Assembly (NCBI GenBank): GCA_044226685.1 | Contig: JBGAGP010000014.1 | Span: forward strand, 1-49,785 | Length of the DNA stretch: 49,785 bases | Direction: 5' to 3' | Source: Dongia_A sp044226685 | GTDB lineage: Bacteria > Pseudomonadota > Alphaproteobacteria > Dongiales > Dongiaceae | Part shown: in pieces, positions 23,941-31,746 of the stretch | Numbering within the stretch: the first letter of the stretch is position 1 | Layout: every line of letters starts with the position of its first letter | Translations under genes and position numbers: made by a program | The notes under the pieces: model-generated | Seen by the model: only the letters and a program-made list of their open reading frames with translations | What the model was told of the DNA's origin: nothing | Databases searched by the model: none

Positions 23941-25140
23941 ATGGCGAGCGAGGTGAAATTCCTGGACGTCACGCGGCCGAGCTTCACGGTCGCGGATGCC
24001 GAGCGCCTGGCGCGCGAGCTCTACGGCCTCGAGGCCAAGGCGAAGGAATTCGTCTCGGAGCGCGACCGCATCTTCCACCTCGCGGCGGAAAGCGGCGAGT
24101 TCGTGCTCAAGCTGGTGCATCCCGACGAGGCGGAGACGGTCCTCGACTTCCAGGTCAGGGCGCTGAACTGGATCGCGCGCGAGAATCCCGCGCTGCCGGT
24201 GCCGCGCGTGCGGCAGGCGCGGAACGGCGAGCAGGTCACCCACGTGACTGCTGCCGGACGGCGTCATGCGGTGTGGATGCTGAGCTACCTGCCCGGCACG
24301 CCGATCATGGAGACGCAGCCCGGCACCGCGACGCTACGCGAGCTTGGCCGGCTGGCTGCCCGCATGGATCTGGCGCTGGCCGGTTATTTCCATCCAGCGG
24401 CGGGGCGCGAGATCGTCTGGGACGTGCGCCACGCGCCGCAGGTCAAGCAGCATCTGGCACTGCTGGACGACGCGGCGGCGCGCAAGGTGTCCGAGCGCGC
24501 CATCGAGCGCTTCGCCGCCGATTGCCTGCCGAAGCTTTCCAGCCTGCGGGCGCAGGTGCTGCACAACGATCTCAACTTCCACAACGTGCTGGTCGATCGG
24601 GCAAACCCTGAGCGCATCAGCGGCGTGATCGATTTCGGCGACATGCTGCACAGCCCGCTGATCGTCGAACTCTCCATCGCCGGGTCCGACGCGGTGCTGG
24701 AGCGCGACGACCCGATCGCGCTGGTGGAGGAGCTGCTGGCCGGCTATCACGCCATCCTGCCGCTGACCGCGGCCGATACGGCGCAGCTGTTCGATTTGAT
24801 CCAGGGCCGCCAGGCGCTGTGCCTCGCCGTGCTGGCCAGCCGGCGCGCGCAGATCAGCAACGACCCCAGCTATCTCGAGAGTTATGCCGAGCCGATCATG
24901 CGGTCGGTCCAGGCGCTGGAGGAGATCGGCCGCGACAAGGCAAGCGAGGCGTTCCGCCGCGTGGTCGAGCCGGCGAGCATCTCCCTGCCCCGCATCCCGG
25001 CGGCGGAGGTCGATGCCGACCGCGACCGCATGCTGGCCTGGCGCCGCCGCGTGATGGGGCCGCAGACCTACATGTTCTACGACAAGCCGCTGCACATGGT
25101 GCCGACCGCGACCGCATGCTGGCCTGGCGCCGCCGCGTGA
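23941..25140 (+). CDS. APH-family small-molecule kinase; 5' part of a kinase-aminotransferase fusion interrupted by an 86-bp duplication
   Basis: 399 residues as read. Residues about 20-340 form an aminoglycoside-phosphotransferase/choline-kinase fold: an N-lobe FHLAAESGEFVLKLVHPDEA with the ATP-binding lysine, the catalytic loop VLHNDLNFHNVLVD near residue 207, and GVIDFGDM with the metal-binding aspartate. The last 40 residues derive from an 86-bp tandem repeat (25014-25185) and end at a TGA (25138) created by the frameshift. Removing one repeat unit joins this frame to the downstream aminotransferase as one 784-residue protein, a domain order known in alphaproteobacteria. Relatives of this kinase include hydroxylysine kinase. 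It is in an operon with the P1 peptidase. Confidence 0.85.
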   Translation: MASEVKFLDVTRPSFTVADAERLARELYGLEAKAKEFVSERDRIFHLAAESGEFVLKLVHPDEAETVLDFQVRALNWIARENPALPVPRVRQARNGEQVTHVTAAGRRHAVWMLSYLPGTPIMETQPGTATLRELGRLAARMDLALAGYFHPAAGREIVWDVRHAPQVKQHLALLDDAAARKVSERAIERFAADCLPKLSSLRAQVLHNDLNFHNVLVDRANPERISGVIDFGDMLHSPLIVELSIAGSDAVLERDDPIALVEELLAGYHAILPLTAADTAQLFDLIQGRQALCLAVLASRRAQISNDPSYLESYAEPIMRSVQALEEIGRDKASEAFRRVVEPASISLPRIPAAEVDADRDRMLAWRRRVMGPQTYMFYDKPLHMVPTATACWPGAAA

Positions 25141-25185
25141 TGGGGCCGCAGACCTACATGTTCTACGACAAGCCGCTGCACATGG
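25014..25185 (+). repeat. 86-bp perfect tandem duplication at the kinase-aminotransferase junction
   Basis: Copies at 25014-25099 and 25100-25185 are identical; a further TGC after the second copy matches the start of the unit. The unit length is not a multiple of three, so the second copy is read in a different frame. It turns GTGATG (25137-25142) in the second copy into an overlapping stop and start. Confidence 0.97.
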
Positions 25186-26381
25186 TGCGCGGCGAAGGCG
25201 CCTGGCTCACCGACATCACCGGGCGGCGCTATCTCGACGTCTACAACAACGTGCCGCATGTCGGGCATTGCCATCCGCACGTGGTCGAGGCGATCGCCCG
25301 GCAGGCCAGCATCCTCAACACCAACACGCGCTATTTGTTCGACGAGGTGCTGCAATTCGCCGAGCGGCTCAGCGCGCAGTTCCCGGCCGGCCTCACCTCC
25401 TGCATGTTCGTCAATTCGGGCAGCGAGGCGGTCGATCTCGCCTGGCGCCTGGCCAAGGCCTATACCGGCAATACCGGCGCCCTGATCATGTCGCACGCCT
25501 ATCACGGCTGGACCGACGCGGTGGAAGCCTTCTCGCCGGAGATCCGCGGTGCCGAGAATTTGCGGCCGCATGTGCGGATGCTGCAGGCGCCGGACGATTA
25601 TCGCGGGCCGCATCGCCGCGGCGGCAACGATATCGGCGCGCTCTATGCCGCCGACGCCGACCGCGCCATCGCGTCGCTGGCCGAAGGCGGGCACAAGCCG
25701 GCCATCTTCATCGCCGATGCCGGGTTCCTGACCAACGGCGTGCTCGATGCGCTGCCCGGCTATCTGCAGGGCGTCCATGATCGCGTGCGCAAGGCCGGCG
25801 GCCTCGCCATCGCCGACGAGGTGCAGACCGGCTTCGGCCGCCAGGGCGAGGCGATGTGGGGCTTCCAGCTGCACGGCGTGGTGCCCGACATCGTCTGCAT
25901 GGGCAAGCCGATCGGCAACGGCCATCCGCTGGGCGCCGTGGTGACGCGGCCGGAGATCGTGCAGGCGATGGTCGACGAGGGCGTGTTCTTCAGCACCTTC
26001 GGCGGCAACAACGTCTCCTGCGCCGCCGGCATGGCGGTGCTCGACGTGCTGGAGCGCGAGGGCCTGCAGGAGAATGCCCGGCAGGTGGGCCAGCATTTCC
26101 GCGCCGGGCTGCGCAAGCTGGCCGGGCGCCATGCGCTGATCGGCGACGTGCGCGGCAGCGGCCTGCTGGTGGGCGTGGAACTGGTGCGCGACCGCAAGAC
26201 GCTGGAGCCGGCGACGCCGGAGACCAAGCGCGTGGTCAACACCATGCGCGACCTCGGCGTGCTGACCGCGACCGAGGGACCGCATGGCAACGTGCTGAAG
26301 CTGCGCCCGCCGATCTGCTTCTCGCGCGAGCAGGCCGACATCGCCGTCGATGCGCTCGACCGCGCGCTGGCGGCGCTGTAG
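25116..26381 (+). CDS. Class III PLP aminotransferase / phospho-lyase-like; 3' part of the interrupted fusion
   Basis: 421 residues if started at ATG 25116, or 413 from ATG 25140, which overlaps the kinase TGA as TGATG. Neither has a clear Shine-Dalgarno site. The domain is complete: YLDVYNNVPHVGHCHPHVVE, FVNSGSEAVDLAWRLAKAYT, IIMSHAYHGW-type loop, IADEVQTGFGRQGEAMWGFQ, and MGKPIGNGHPLGAV with the PLP lysine. Within class III it resembles the AGXT2L1/AGXT2L2 group, which act as phospho-lyases on phosphoethanolamine or 5-phosphohydroxylysine; the fused kinase supports that reading. In the unduplicated form it would be the C-terminal half of one 784-residue protein. Substrate is inferred, not shown. 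Confidence 0.85.
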   Translation: MLAWRRRVMGPQTYMFYDKPLHMVRGEGAWLTDITGRRYLDVYNNVPHVGHCHPHVVEAIARQASILNTNTRYLFDEVLQFAERLSAQFPAGLTSCMFVNSGSEAVDLAWRLAKAYTGNTGALIMSHAYHGWTDAVEAFSPEIRGAENLRPHVRMLQAPDDYRGPHRRGGNDIGALYAADADRAIASLAEGGHKPAIFIADAGFLTNGVLDALPGYLQGVHDRVRKAGGLAIADEVQTGFGRQGEAMWGFQLHGVVPDIVCMGKPIGNGHPLGAVVTRPEIVQAMVDEGVFFSTFGGNNVSCAAGMAVLDVLEREGLQENARQVGQHFRAGLRKLAGRHALIGDVRGSGLLVGVELVRDRKTLEPATPETKRVVNTMRDLGVLTATEGPHGNVLKLRPPICFSREQADIAVDALDRALAAL

Positions 26382-26386
26382 CCGAA

Positions 26387-26989
26387 CTAGAAGCCGAGGA
26401 AGCGGCAGACCTGCTTCACCGAGGCGTCGTAGGGCTCCGGCGTTTTCGAGGCGCGCGCGAGGATCAAGCCGCCCTGCAGGGTTGAGATGATCAGCGCCGC
26501 CACGTCGGTCGCGGCACCGGCAAAGTCGATCTCGCCCAGCGCCTTGGCCTGGCGCAGCTGCTCGGCGACCCAGGCGCGGCCATCCTCGAAGAAGCGGTCG
26601 ACACCCTGGCGCACCTGCTCCGGGAGGCTGTTCGCCTCCACCGCCAGCACGCCGCACAGGCAAAGCTGGCGCTTCTCCAGCATCATCTGCCGCGTCGCCT
26701 CGAAGTAGCGCGCCAGGCGCTTCCAGGCCACCGGCTCGTCGCGGCTGAGCGTGGCGCGCAAGGCGGCGACGCCGGCGGCGTAGCGCTCGACCAGCGCCGC
26801 CGCGAGATCGGCCTTGGCCGGAAAGTAGTGATGGATGGTGGGCGCGCGGATGCCGACCTCCGCCGCCACGTCGCGGTAGGAGAAGCCGTTATAGCCGCGG
26901 TCCTGGATCAGCCGCTGGGCGACGTCGAGAATCCGCCCGCGGGTTGCCGCCGCCAACTCCACCGGCGCCTGCGTCGCCACGCTCGTCAT
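26387..26989 (-). CDS. TetR/AcrR-family repressor with a cysteine motif (NemR-like)
   Basis: 200 residues. The N-terminal HTH is clear: RGRILDVAQRLIQDRGYNGF, SYRDVAAEVGIRAPTIHHYF, PAKADLAAALVERYA. The ligand domain carries KRQLCLCGVLAVEANSLPEQ, a two-cysteine motif shared with NemR-like regulators that respond to electrophiles or oxidants. The gene is divergent from the AhpD-like and YHS genes across 156 bases that include the palindrome CTATCTA-CTAA-TAGATAG. That arrangement suggests it represses the pair and possibly itself, with release by thiol oxidation or alkylation (inference). It ends five bases past the aminotransferase stop in convergent orientation. Confidence 0.88.
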   Translation of the reverse strand: MTSVATQAPVELAAATRGRILDVAQRLIQDRGYNGFSYRDVAAEVGIRAPTIHHYFPAKADLAAALVERYAAGVAALRATLSRDEPVAWKRLARYFEATRQMMLEKRQLCLCGVLAVEANSLPEQVRQGVDRFFEDGRAWVAEQLRQAKALGEIDFAGAATDVAALIISTLQGGLILARASKTPEPYDASVKQVCRFLGF

Positions 26990-27104
26990 TGCGAAACCTC
27001 TTTTATCTCAAACACATATACCGCAAATCCCGACCGCCCGGCGGCCTGCTCACGGCGTTGTGATCCATCGCGGCTTGCGCTGGAACACCGATCTGTCTAC
27101 CTGT

Positions 27105-27122
27105 CTATCTACTAATAGATAG
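27105..27122. promoter_or_regulatory. Probable TetR-family operator CTATCTA-CTAA-TAGATAG
   Basis: Two perfect 7-base inverted half-sites are separated by four bases, and the symmetry extends partly outward. It lies 23 bases before the AhpD-like start and 115 bases before the divergent tetR start. Related half-sites (GTCTACCTGTCTATC) precede it. Position and symmetry fit the adjacent TetR regulator. Confidence 0.75.
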
Positions 27123-27145
27123 TCAACAAGGAGCGACTTTACACC

Positions 27146-27688
27146 ATGTCCCGGATTTCCGCACTCGATCCCGCAGCCCCGTCCGACGCCAAGCTGCTGT
27201 TCGACGCCATCAAGCTCAAGCTCGGCAAGGTCCCCAACCTGTTCCGGGTCATGGGCCACAGCCCGGCGGTGCTGAAATCCTATCTCGGCTTCAGCGAGAC
27301 CATCGCCAGCGGCAAGCTGTCGGCGGCCGAGCGCGAAATCCTTGCCATCGCAATCGCCCAGCGCAACGCCTGCGGCTACTGCCTCTCCGCCCATGCCTTT
27401 CTCGGCAAGGCTTCGGGGCTCGGCGCCGCTGACATCGATGCCGCCCGCGCGGCCAAGGCCGCCGATCCGCGGCGCCAGGCGCTGCTGACGCTGGCCGACC
27501 GGCTGGTGGTCGAGCGCGGCCAGGTCGTCGAGGCGGATCTCGCCGCCGCGCGCCAGGCGGGCCTCGCCGACGGCGAGATCCTGGAAGTGGTCGCGCTGGT
27601 CGCCCTCAACACCCTCACCAACTACGTGAACCACCTCGCCGGCACCGAGATCGACTTTCCCGTGCTCGACCTCGCCAAGGCGTCCTGA
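27146..27688 (+). CDS. AhpD-like carboxymuconolactone-decarboxylase-family peroxidase-related protein
   Basis: 180 residues, all-helical CMD fold. The redox motif is NACGYCLSAHAFLG (C-x-x-C followed by histidine three residues on), as in AhpD and the uncharacterised peroxidase-related subgroup. The N-terminus includes LGKVPNLFRVMGHSPAVLKS, typical for that subgroup. A role in peroxide or thiol stress is likely; a true decarboxylase is unlikely because of the cysteines. AAGGAGCG precedes the ATG. The YHS gene follows after 25 bases, in the same operon, under the predicted TetR operator. Confidence 0.87.
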   Translation: MSRISALDPAAPSDAKLLFDAIKLKLGKVPNLFRVMGHSPAVLKSYLGFSETIASGKLSAAEREILAIAIAQRNACGYCLSAHAFLGKASGLGAADIDAARAAKAADPRRQALLTLADRLVVERGQVVEADLAAARQAGLADGEILEVVALVALNTLTNYVNHLAGTEIDFPVLDLAKAS

Positions 27689-27713
27689 GCTGCGACAACC
27701 GAAGGAGAAGACC

Positions 27714-28205
27714 ATGAGACTACCCACGATGATCCTGGCCGCAGCCCTGCTCACCAGCGGCCTCGGCCATGTGATGCCGGCGAGCATCGCGCTGGCGGAC
27801 GGCTATCAGGTCAATGTCGACGAGCACGGCCTGGCCATCCACGGCTATGACCCGGTCGCCTATTTCACCGACGGCAAGGCGGTGGCCGGCAGTTCCGAGC
27901 TGACCGCCGAGCATGACGGCGCCACCTATCGCTTCGCCAGCGCCGCGCATCGCGACGCCTTCATCGCCGACCCGGCGAAGTTCCTGCCGCAATATGGCGG
28001 CTACTGCGCCTATGGCACGTCGATCAGCAAGAAGTTCGACGGCGACCCGAATGCGTGGAAGGTGGTCGACGGCAAGCTCTACCTCAACTTCAATCCGGAC
28101 GTGCAGCGCAAGTGGCTGGAGGACGTGCCGGGCTTCATCGCCAAGGCCGATACCACCTGGCCGGAGATCAAGGAGAAATCGCCCGAGGTGCTCAACGTCC
28201 AGTAA
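27714..28205 (+). CDS. Exported YHS-domain protein
   Basis: 163 residues. A signal peptide (MRLPTMILAAALLTSGLGHV, with likely cleavage after SIALA) implies periplasmic location. The YHS domain is seen as IHGYDPVAYFTDGKAVAGSS, ATYRFASAAHRDAFIADPAK and LPQYGGYCAYGTS, with the conserved cysteine in GGYCAYG. YHS domains are thought to bind metals; the function of this stand-alone exported form is not established. AAGGAG precedes the ATG. It is the second gene of the TetR-controlled unit, and pairing of YHS and AhpD-like genes suggests a shared redox or metal-stress job. Confidence 0.85.
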   Translation: MRLPTMILAAALLTSGLGHVMPASIALADGYQVNVDEHGLAIHGYDPVAYFTDGKAVAGSSELTAEHDGATYRFASAAHRDAFIADPAKFLPQYGGYCAYGTSISKKFDGDPNAWKVVDGKLYLNFNPDVQRKWLEDVPGFIAKADTTWPEIKEKSPEVLNVQ

Positions 28206-28237
28206 GGCGCGCCATAGGCCCGGCCCGGAAGGGTCGT

Positions 28238-28269
28238 CTGGCGGGGCGGTTTCGGTCCCGCCCCGCCAG
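28238..28269. terminator. Strong hairpin after the YHS gene
   Basis: A perfect 12-bp stem (CTGGCGGGGCGG with CCGCCCCGCCAG) encloses an 8-base loop 33 bases after the YHS stop. No U-run follows, so it is either a weak intrinsic terminator or an RNA 3'-end stabiliser. Confidence 0.55.
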
Positions 28270-28461
28270 GAATGGCCGTCCTGCCGCAGCCGTCCCGCCG
28301 CAGCCGCCCGGCCGCAGCTGGCCGCGCATGACTTACGCGCAACGGCCGGCTGAGTTTTTTATTGGTTCATACCCCCTCACCAAGCTGCTCAAATTCGCGC
28401 GCCGCGACGGTCCGACCGGATTGGCGCGGGCTGCGGGCGTGGGATTTTGGGGGGCGGCAGA

Positions 28462-29625
28462 ATGTTCACCGATCCGGCGACAACGGCATTGGCCGATGGG
28501 CGGGAGTCGACCGCCGGCGCGGCGATGCGCGGACGGCGCCGGTTCGGCGAGGCCTGCCAGGCCGGAACCGCCGCCGGGCGACCGGCACAGCGGACTCAGG
28601 CCCAGGCGTTCCTGCGCCCCGGCCCCGCTGGAATCATCGACTGCCAAATCCTGCTGCTGCCCGGGTTCGAGCTGAACGAACTGGCCGCCCTGGTCGACAG
28701 CTTCGAGGCCGCCAACCGCCTGCTGGGTGAAACCCGTTTCGCGTGGCGCCTGGCCACGCCCGATGGCGCCCCGGCCATTGCCGCCGGCGGGCTGTCCATC
28801 GCGGCGCATGAGGCGGCGACCGGCGAGCCGCCACATCTCTTCATCCTGTCGGCCTATGGCGCGGCGGCGGCGGTCCCGCCCGGGATCGGCGCCTGGCTGT
28901 GCCGGCGCCACGCCATGGGCGGCCGCATCGCTGCGATCGGCGGCGCCAGCCGCTTGCTGGCCGGGACCGGACTGCTCGGCGGCCGCGTCTGCGTGGTGCA
29001 TTGGTCGCTGGCCGACGCGATGCAGGAAGGTCCGCAGCGGGTCGAGATCGCCGATCGCCTGTTCGCTCTCGACGAGCGCATCGCGACCTGCGCCGGGCGC
29101 GACGCGACGCTGGATTTCGTATTGCGGCTGATCGCCGATGCGAGCGGCGAGAGTTTCGCCCGTCTGGTCGCCGACGGCCTCAACCATGCACGGCCGCGCG
29201 AGGCCGCCGAGCGGCAGCTGAGCGATCTGGACTTCACCGGCAAGCACGGCGCCTCGCCCCTCGTCCACACCGTCGCGGCGATGCGCCGGCGGATGAGCGA
29301 CGGCGAGGACCTGGCCGGCATCGCCGCGCAATCGGGCGTCAGCCAGCGCCAGTTGCAGCGCCTGTTCCGCCGCCATCTGGGCATGACGCCGACGCAGTAT
29401 TTCCTCAAGGCGCGCCTGCAGCGGGCGCGCCACCTGCTGCAATACTCGACCCTCAGCGTGACCGAGATCGCCATCGCCACCGGCTTCGCGTCGATCTCGC
29501 ATTTCACCCGGCGCTACAACGAGCTCTATGGCCGCACCCCGACGGCAGAGCGCGGCCGCACCCCGCGGCGGGCCCGGGGCAAGGCCCGCCTTTCCGGGGA
29601 ATCCCTGGGCCTGGCCGCCGCCTAG
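28462..29625 (+). CDS. GlxA-family transcriptional regulator (DJ-1/PfpI-like domain plus AraC HTH)
   Basis: 387 residues from ATG 28462; a start further in is possible because the first 60 residues are low-complexity. Residues about 65-240 form the DJ-1/PfpI-like sensor domain (IIDCQILLLPGFELNELAAL, SAYGAAAAVPPGIGAWLCRR, RIAAIGGASRLLAGTGLLGG). Residues about 270-370 form the AraC double helix-turn-helix (DLAGIAAQSGVSQRQLQRLF, GMTPTQYFLKARLQRARHLL, SVTEIAIATGFASISHFTRR). Members such as GbdR, CdhR and ArgR of pseudomonads control use of betaine, carnitine and arginine. The glutamine-amidotransferase-type nucleophile seems absent, so the domain is a sensor. No catabolic operon adjoins; targets are unknown. 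Confidence 0.85.
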   Translation: MFTDPATTALADGRESTAGAAMRGRRRFGEACQAGTAAGRPAQRTQAQAFLRPGPAGIIDCQILLLPGFELNELAALVDSFEAANRLLGETRFAWRLATPDGAPAIAAGGLSIAAHEAATGEPPHLFILSAYGAAAAVPPGIGAWLCRRHAMGGRIAAIGGASRLLAGTGLLGGRVCVVHWSLADAMQEGPQRVEIADRLFALDERIATCAGRDATLDFVLRLIADASGESFARLVADGLNHARPREAAERQLSDLDFTGKHGASPLVHTVAAMRRRMSDGEDLAGIAAQSGVSQRQLQRLFRRHLGMTPTQYFLKARLQRARHLLQYSTLSVTEIAIATGFASISHFTRRYNELYGRTPTAERGRTPRRARGKARLSGESLGLAAA

Positions 29626-29764
29626 CGGCCCCGGATCGCCCCGATTTAGACCCGGAAGCCCACAGCAGGCCTCAATATTGCGTTAGGAAACGGCTGTTAG
29701 TCTTAAGGCTGCAGTACTGGGACCCGGGGCGGCGCCGCGCCGCCGGCCGGGTTATCGCACGTCA

Positions 29765-31657
29765 ATGGACCGACCCATCCAGGCGGAAACGATCGCAGCA
29801 ATGACGAGCTCGCCGTCCCCGACCGAACCCAGCAGCGTACGCCCGCCCCGCGGTGCCGATCCGCGCGCGCAGGTTGCCGAAGGCGGGCGCTGGGGCCACC
29901 GGGTGCGCCGCTACGTGGTCCTGCTGCTGGGCATCGCCATATCGCTCGCCATGTCGGCGACCAGCGACCGGATGCTGCGGCACGAGGCGGCGATCCAGGA
30001 TTCGCTGACCCGCCAAACCATGACTGGCGGCCTGCAGACCTATCTGGACCGCGAGTTCAGCCTGCTCGCCGCGATGCGCGGGTTGTTCGAATCCTCCGAG
30101 TTCGTCACCGCGGACGAGTTCCGGCGCTTTGCCCAGCAATACGAGAACATCGGCAACCGCAGTTCCTGGATGCGGGTCGCCTGGGCGGAGCGCCTGCCGG
30201 AAGCCGCCACGGGCACCGCGCCGCAGGACGCCATCGCCGAGATGATGTCCGGCCGCTTCGTCATCCGTTACCGTGAGCCGGATGATCTCGAAGATCGCCT
30301 GGCGGCCTTCGACATCGCCGCCAATCCGGCCAGCCTGTCGGCGATGCGCCAGGCCACCGCCACCGGGCAGCCGGCGGTGTCGACCCCCATCCGATCCGAC
30401 CTGCTGGGCGAGGCGTCGCAAATCGTCCTCGCCTTCGCCCCGGCGTTCCAGGACTTCCCCGGCGAGCGCCACGCGCGCCTGATCGGCTTCGTCATCGGCG
30501 TCTACGCCGTCGACGGCCTGATCGGATCCTATCTCGACCGCAGCGTTCCCGAGGGCGGCCTCGCCCTGCGCGTGAGCGACGGCGAGGCGACCATCTTCAG
30601 CCGCGGCGTGGATGCGCCACAGTCGGAGGCACTGCCGCTGCGCCTCGGCGACCGGACGTGGCGGATCGCCGTTGCCGCCGTCGATGCATCGGTGCAATCG
30701 GCGATCTGGGTTCCGCTGCTGGTGCTGCTGTTCGGCCTGTCGCTGACAACGCTGCTCTATCTGCACCTGCTGCGCATCGACGGCGAATACGGGCGCATCT
30801 CGGCGGAGGTGCGCGCCGCCACCGGCGAGCTGGCGGCCGCCAACCATGCGCTGGCCGAACGCTCCACGGCGCTGCAATCGCTGGCCGACGACCTGCGGCG
30901 CACCTCCACCGAGGCACAGCTCGCCAACTCGGCGAAGACCATGTTCCTCGCCAACATGAGCCATGAGCTGCGCACGCCGCTCAACGCGATGATCGGCTTT
31001 TCGGAGATCATCTCGCGGCAGCTGTTCGGCAACGAGGCCGAACGCTACACCAGCTATGCCCGCGACATCCATGCGAGCGGCCTGCATCTGCTCGGCATCA
31101 TCGAGGACCTGCTGGACATGTCGCGCATCGAGCTCGGCAAGCTCGAGCTCCGCCTGGCGCCGGCGAAGCCTGCCATGATCGTCGAGGACGTCGTGCGGCT
31201 GCTGCAGCACCGCGCCCGCGAGCAGGGGGTGAAGATCGCCTGCGAGGACCTGGACCGCTTGCCGGAGATGCAGGTCGACGCCCGCGCCTTGCGCCAGGCG
31301 TTCATCAATCTCATCGGCAACGCGATCAAGTTTTCGCGCGCCGGCACCACGGTGACCATCGCCGGCGGGCGCACCGGCGGCGGCGATATCGCCATCACGG
31401 TCCGGGACCAGGGCATCGGCATCGAAGAGTCCGCCCTGGCGCGGATCTTCGATCCGTTCTGGCAGGCCGACGCCATGCGGCGGCAGTCCCAGGGCGGCGT
31501 CGGCCTCGGCCTGGCGATCACCCGGCGGCTGATCGAGGCCCATGGCGGCAGCGTCACCGCGCAAAGCAGGCGCAACGAAGGCACGACCATGACCATCCAC
31601 CTGCCGCAGAGCCGCATCCTGCGCCCGGACGGCGTGCCGCGGGCGGCGGCGGGCTGA
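29765..31657 (+). CDS. CHASE-domain sensor histidine kinase
   Basis: 630 residues. One transmembrane helix near residue 50 (VVLLLGIAISLAMSA), an extracytoplasmic CHASE domain (about 70-285, including LQTYLDREFSLLAAMRGLFE and RVAWAERLPEA), a second helix near 315 (WVPLLVLLFGLSLTTLLYLH), and a coiled-coil linker follow in order. The kinase core has the H-box FLANMSHELRTPLNAMIGFS, N-box FINLIGNAIKFS, DQGIGIEESALARIFDPFWQ and GGVGLGLAITRR. There is no receiver domain and no response-regulator gene beside it, so it is an orphan kinase. CHASE domains bind small organic ligands outside the membrane. A PAS_5 gene follows 89 bases downstream on the same strand. Confidence 0.92.
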   Translation: MDRPIQAETIAAMTSSPSPTEPSSVRPPRGADPRAQVAEGGRWGHRVRRYVVLLLGIAISLAMSATSDRMLRHEAAIQDSLTRQTMTGGLQTYLDREFSLLAAMRGLFESSEFVTADEFRRFAQQYENIGNRSSWMRVAWAERLPEAATGTAPQDAIAEMMSGRFVIRYREPDDLEDRLAAFDIAANPASLSAMRQATATGQPAVSTPIRSDLLGEASQIVLAFAPAFQDFPGERHARLIGFVIGVYAVDGLIGSYLDRSVPEGGLALRVSDGEATIFSRGVDAPQSEALPLRLGDRTWRIAVAAVDASVQSAIWVPLLVLLFGLSLTTLLYLHLLRIDGEYGRISAEVRAATGELAAANHALAERSTALQSLADDLRRTSTEAQLANSAKTMFLANMSHELRTPLNAMIGFSEIISRQLFGNEAERYTSYARDIHASGLHLLGIIEDLLDMSRIELGKLELRLAPAKPAMIVEDVVRLLQHRAREQGVKIACEDLDRLPEMQVDARALRQAFINLIGNAIKFSRAGTTVTIAGGRTGGGDIAITVRDQGIGIEESALARIFDPFWQADAMRRQSQGGVGLGLAITRRLIEAHGGSVTAQSRRNEGTTMTIHLPQSRILRPDGVPRAAAG

Positions 31658-31746
31658 ACGCACCGGAACCGGGCCACCCCGGCAGCCACGAACCGCCATC
31701 TTTCGCGACATTGCGATCGCACCTGAAATGCGCGACAAGAGTCGCC

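Noticed and set aside
28270..28330. CCGCAGCCG-type reiterations after the YHS gene
   Set aside because: The units are degenerate and GC-biased with no regular period, so a functional repeat is not supported.
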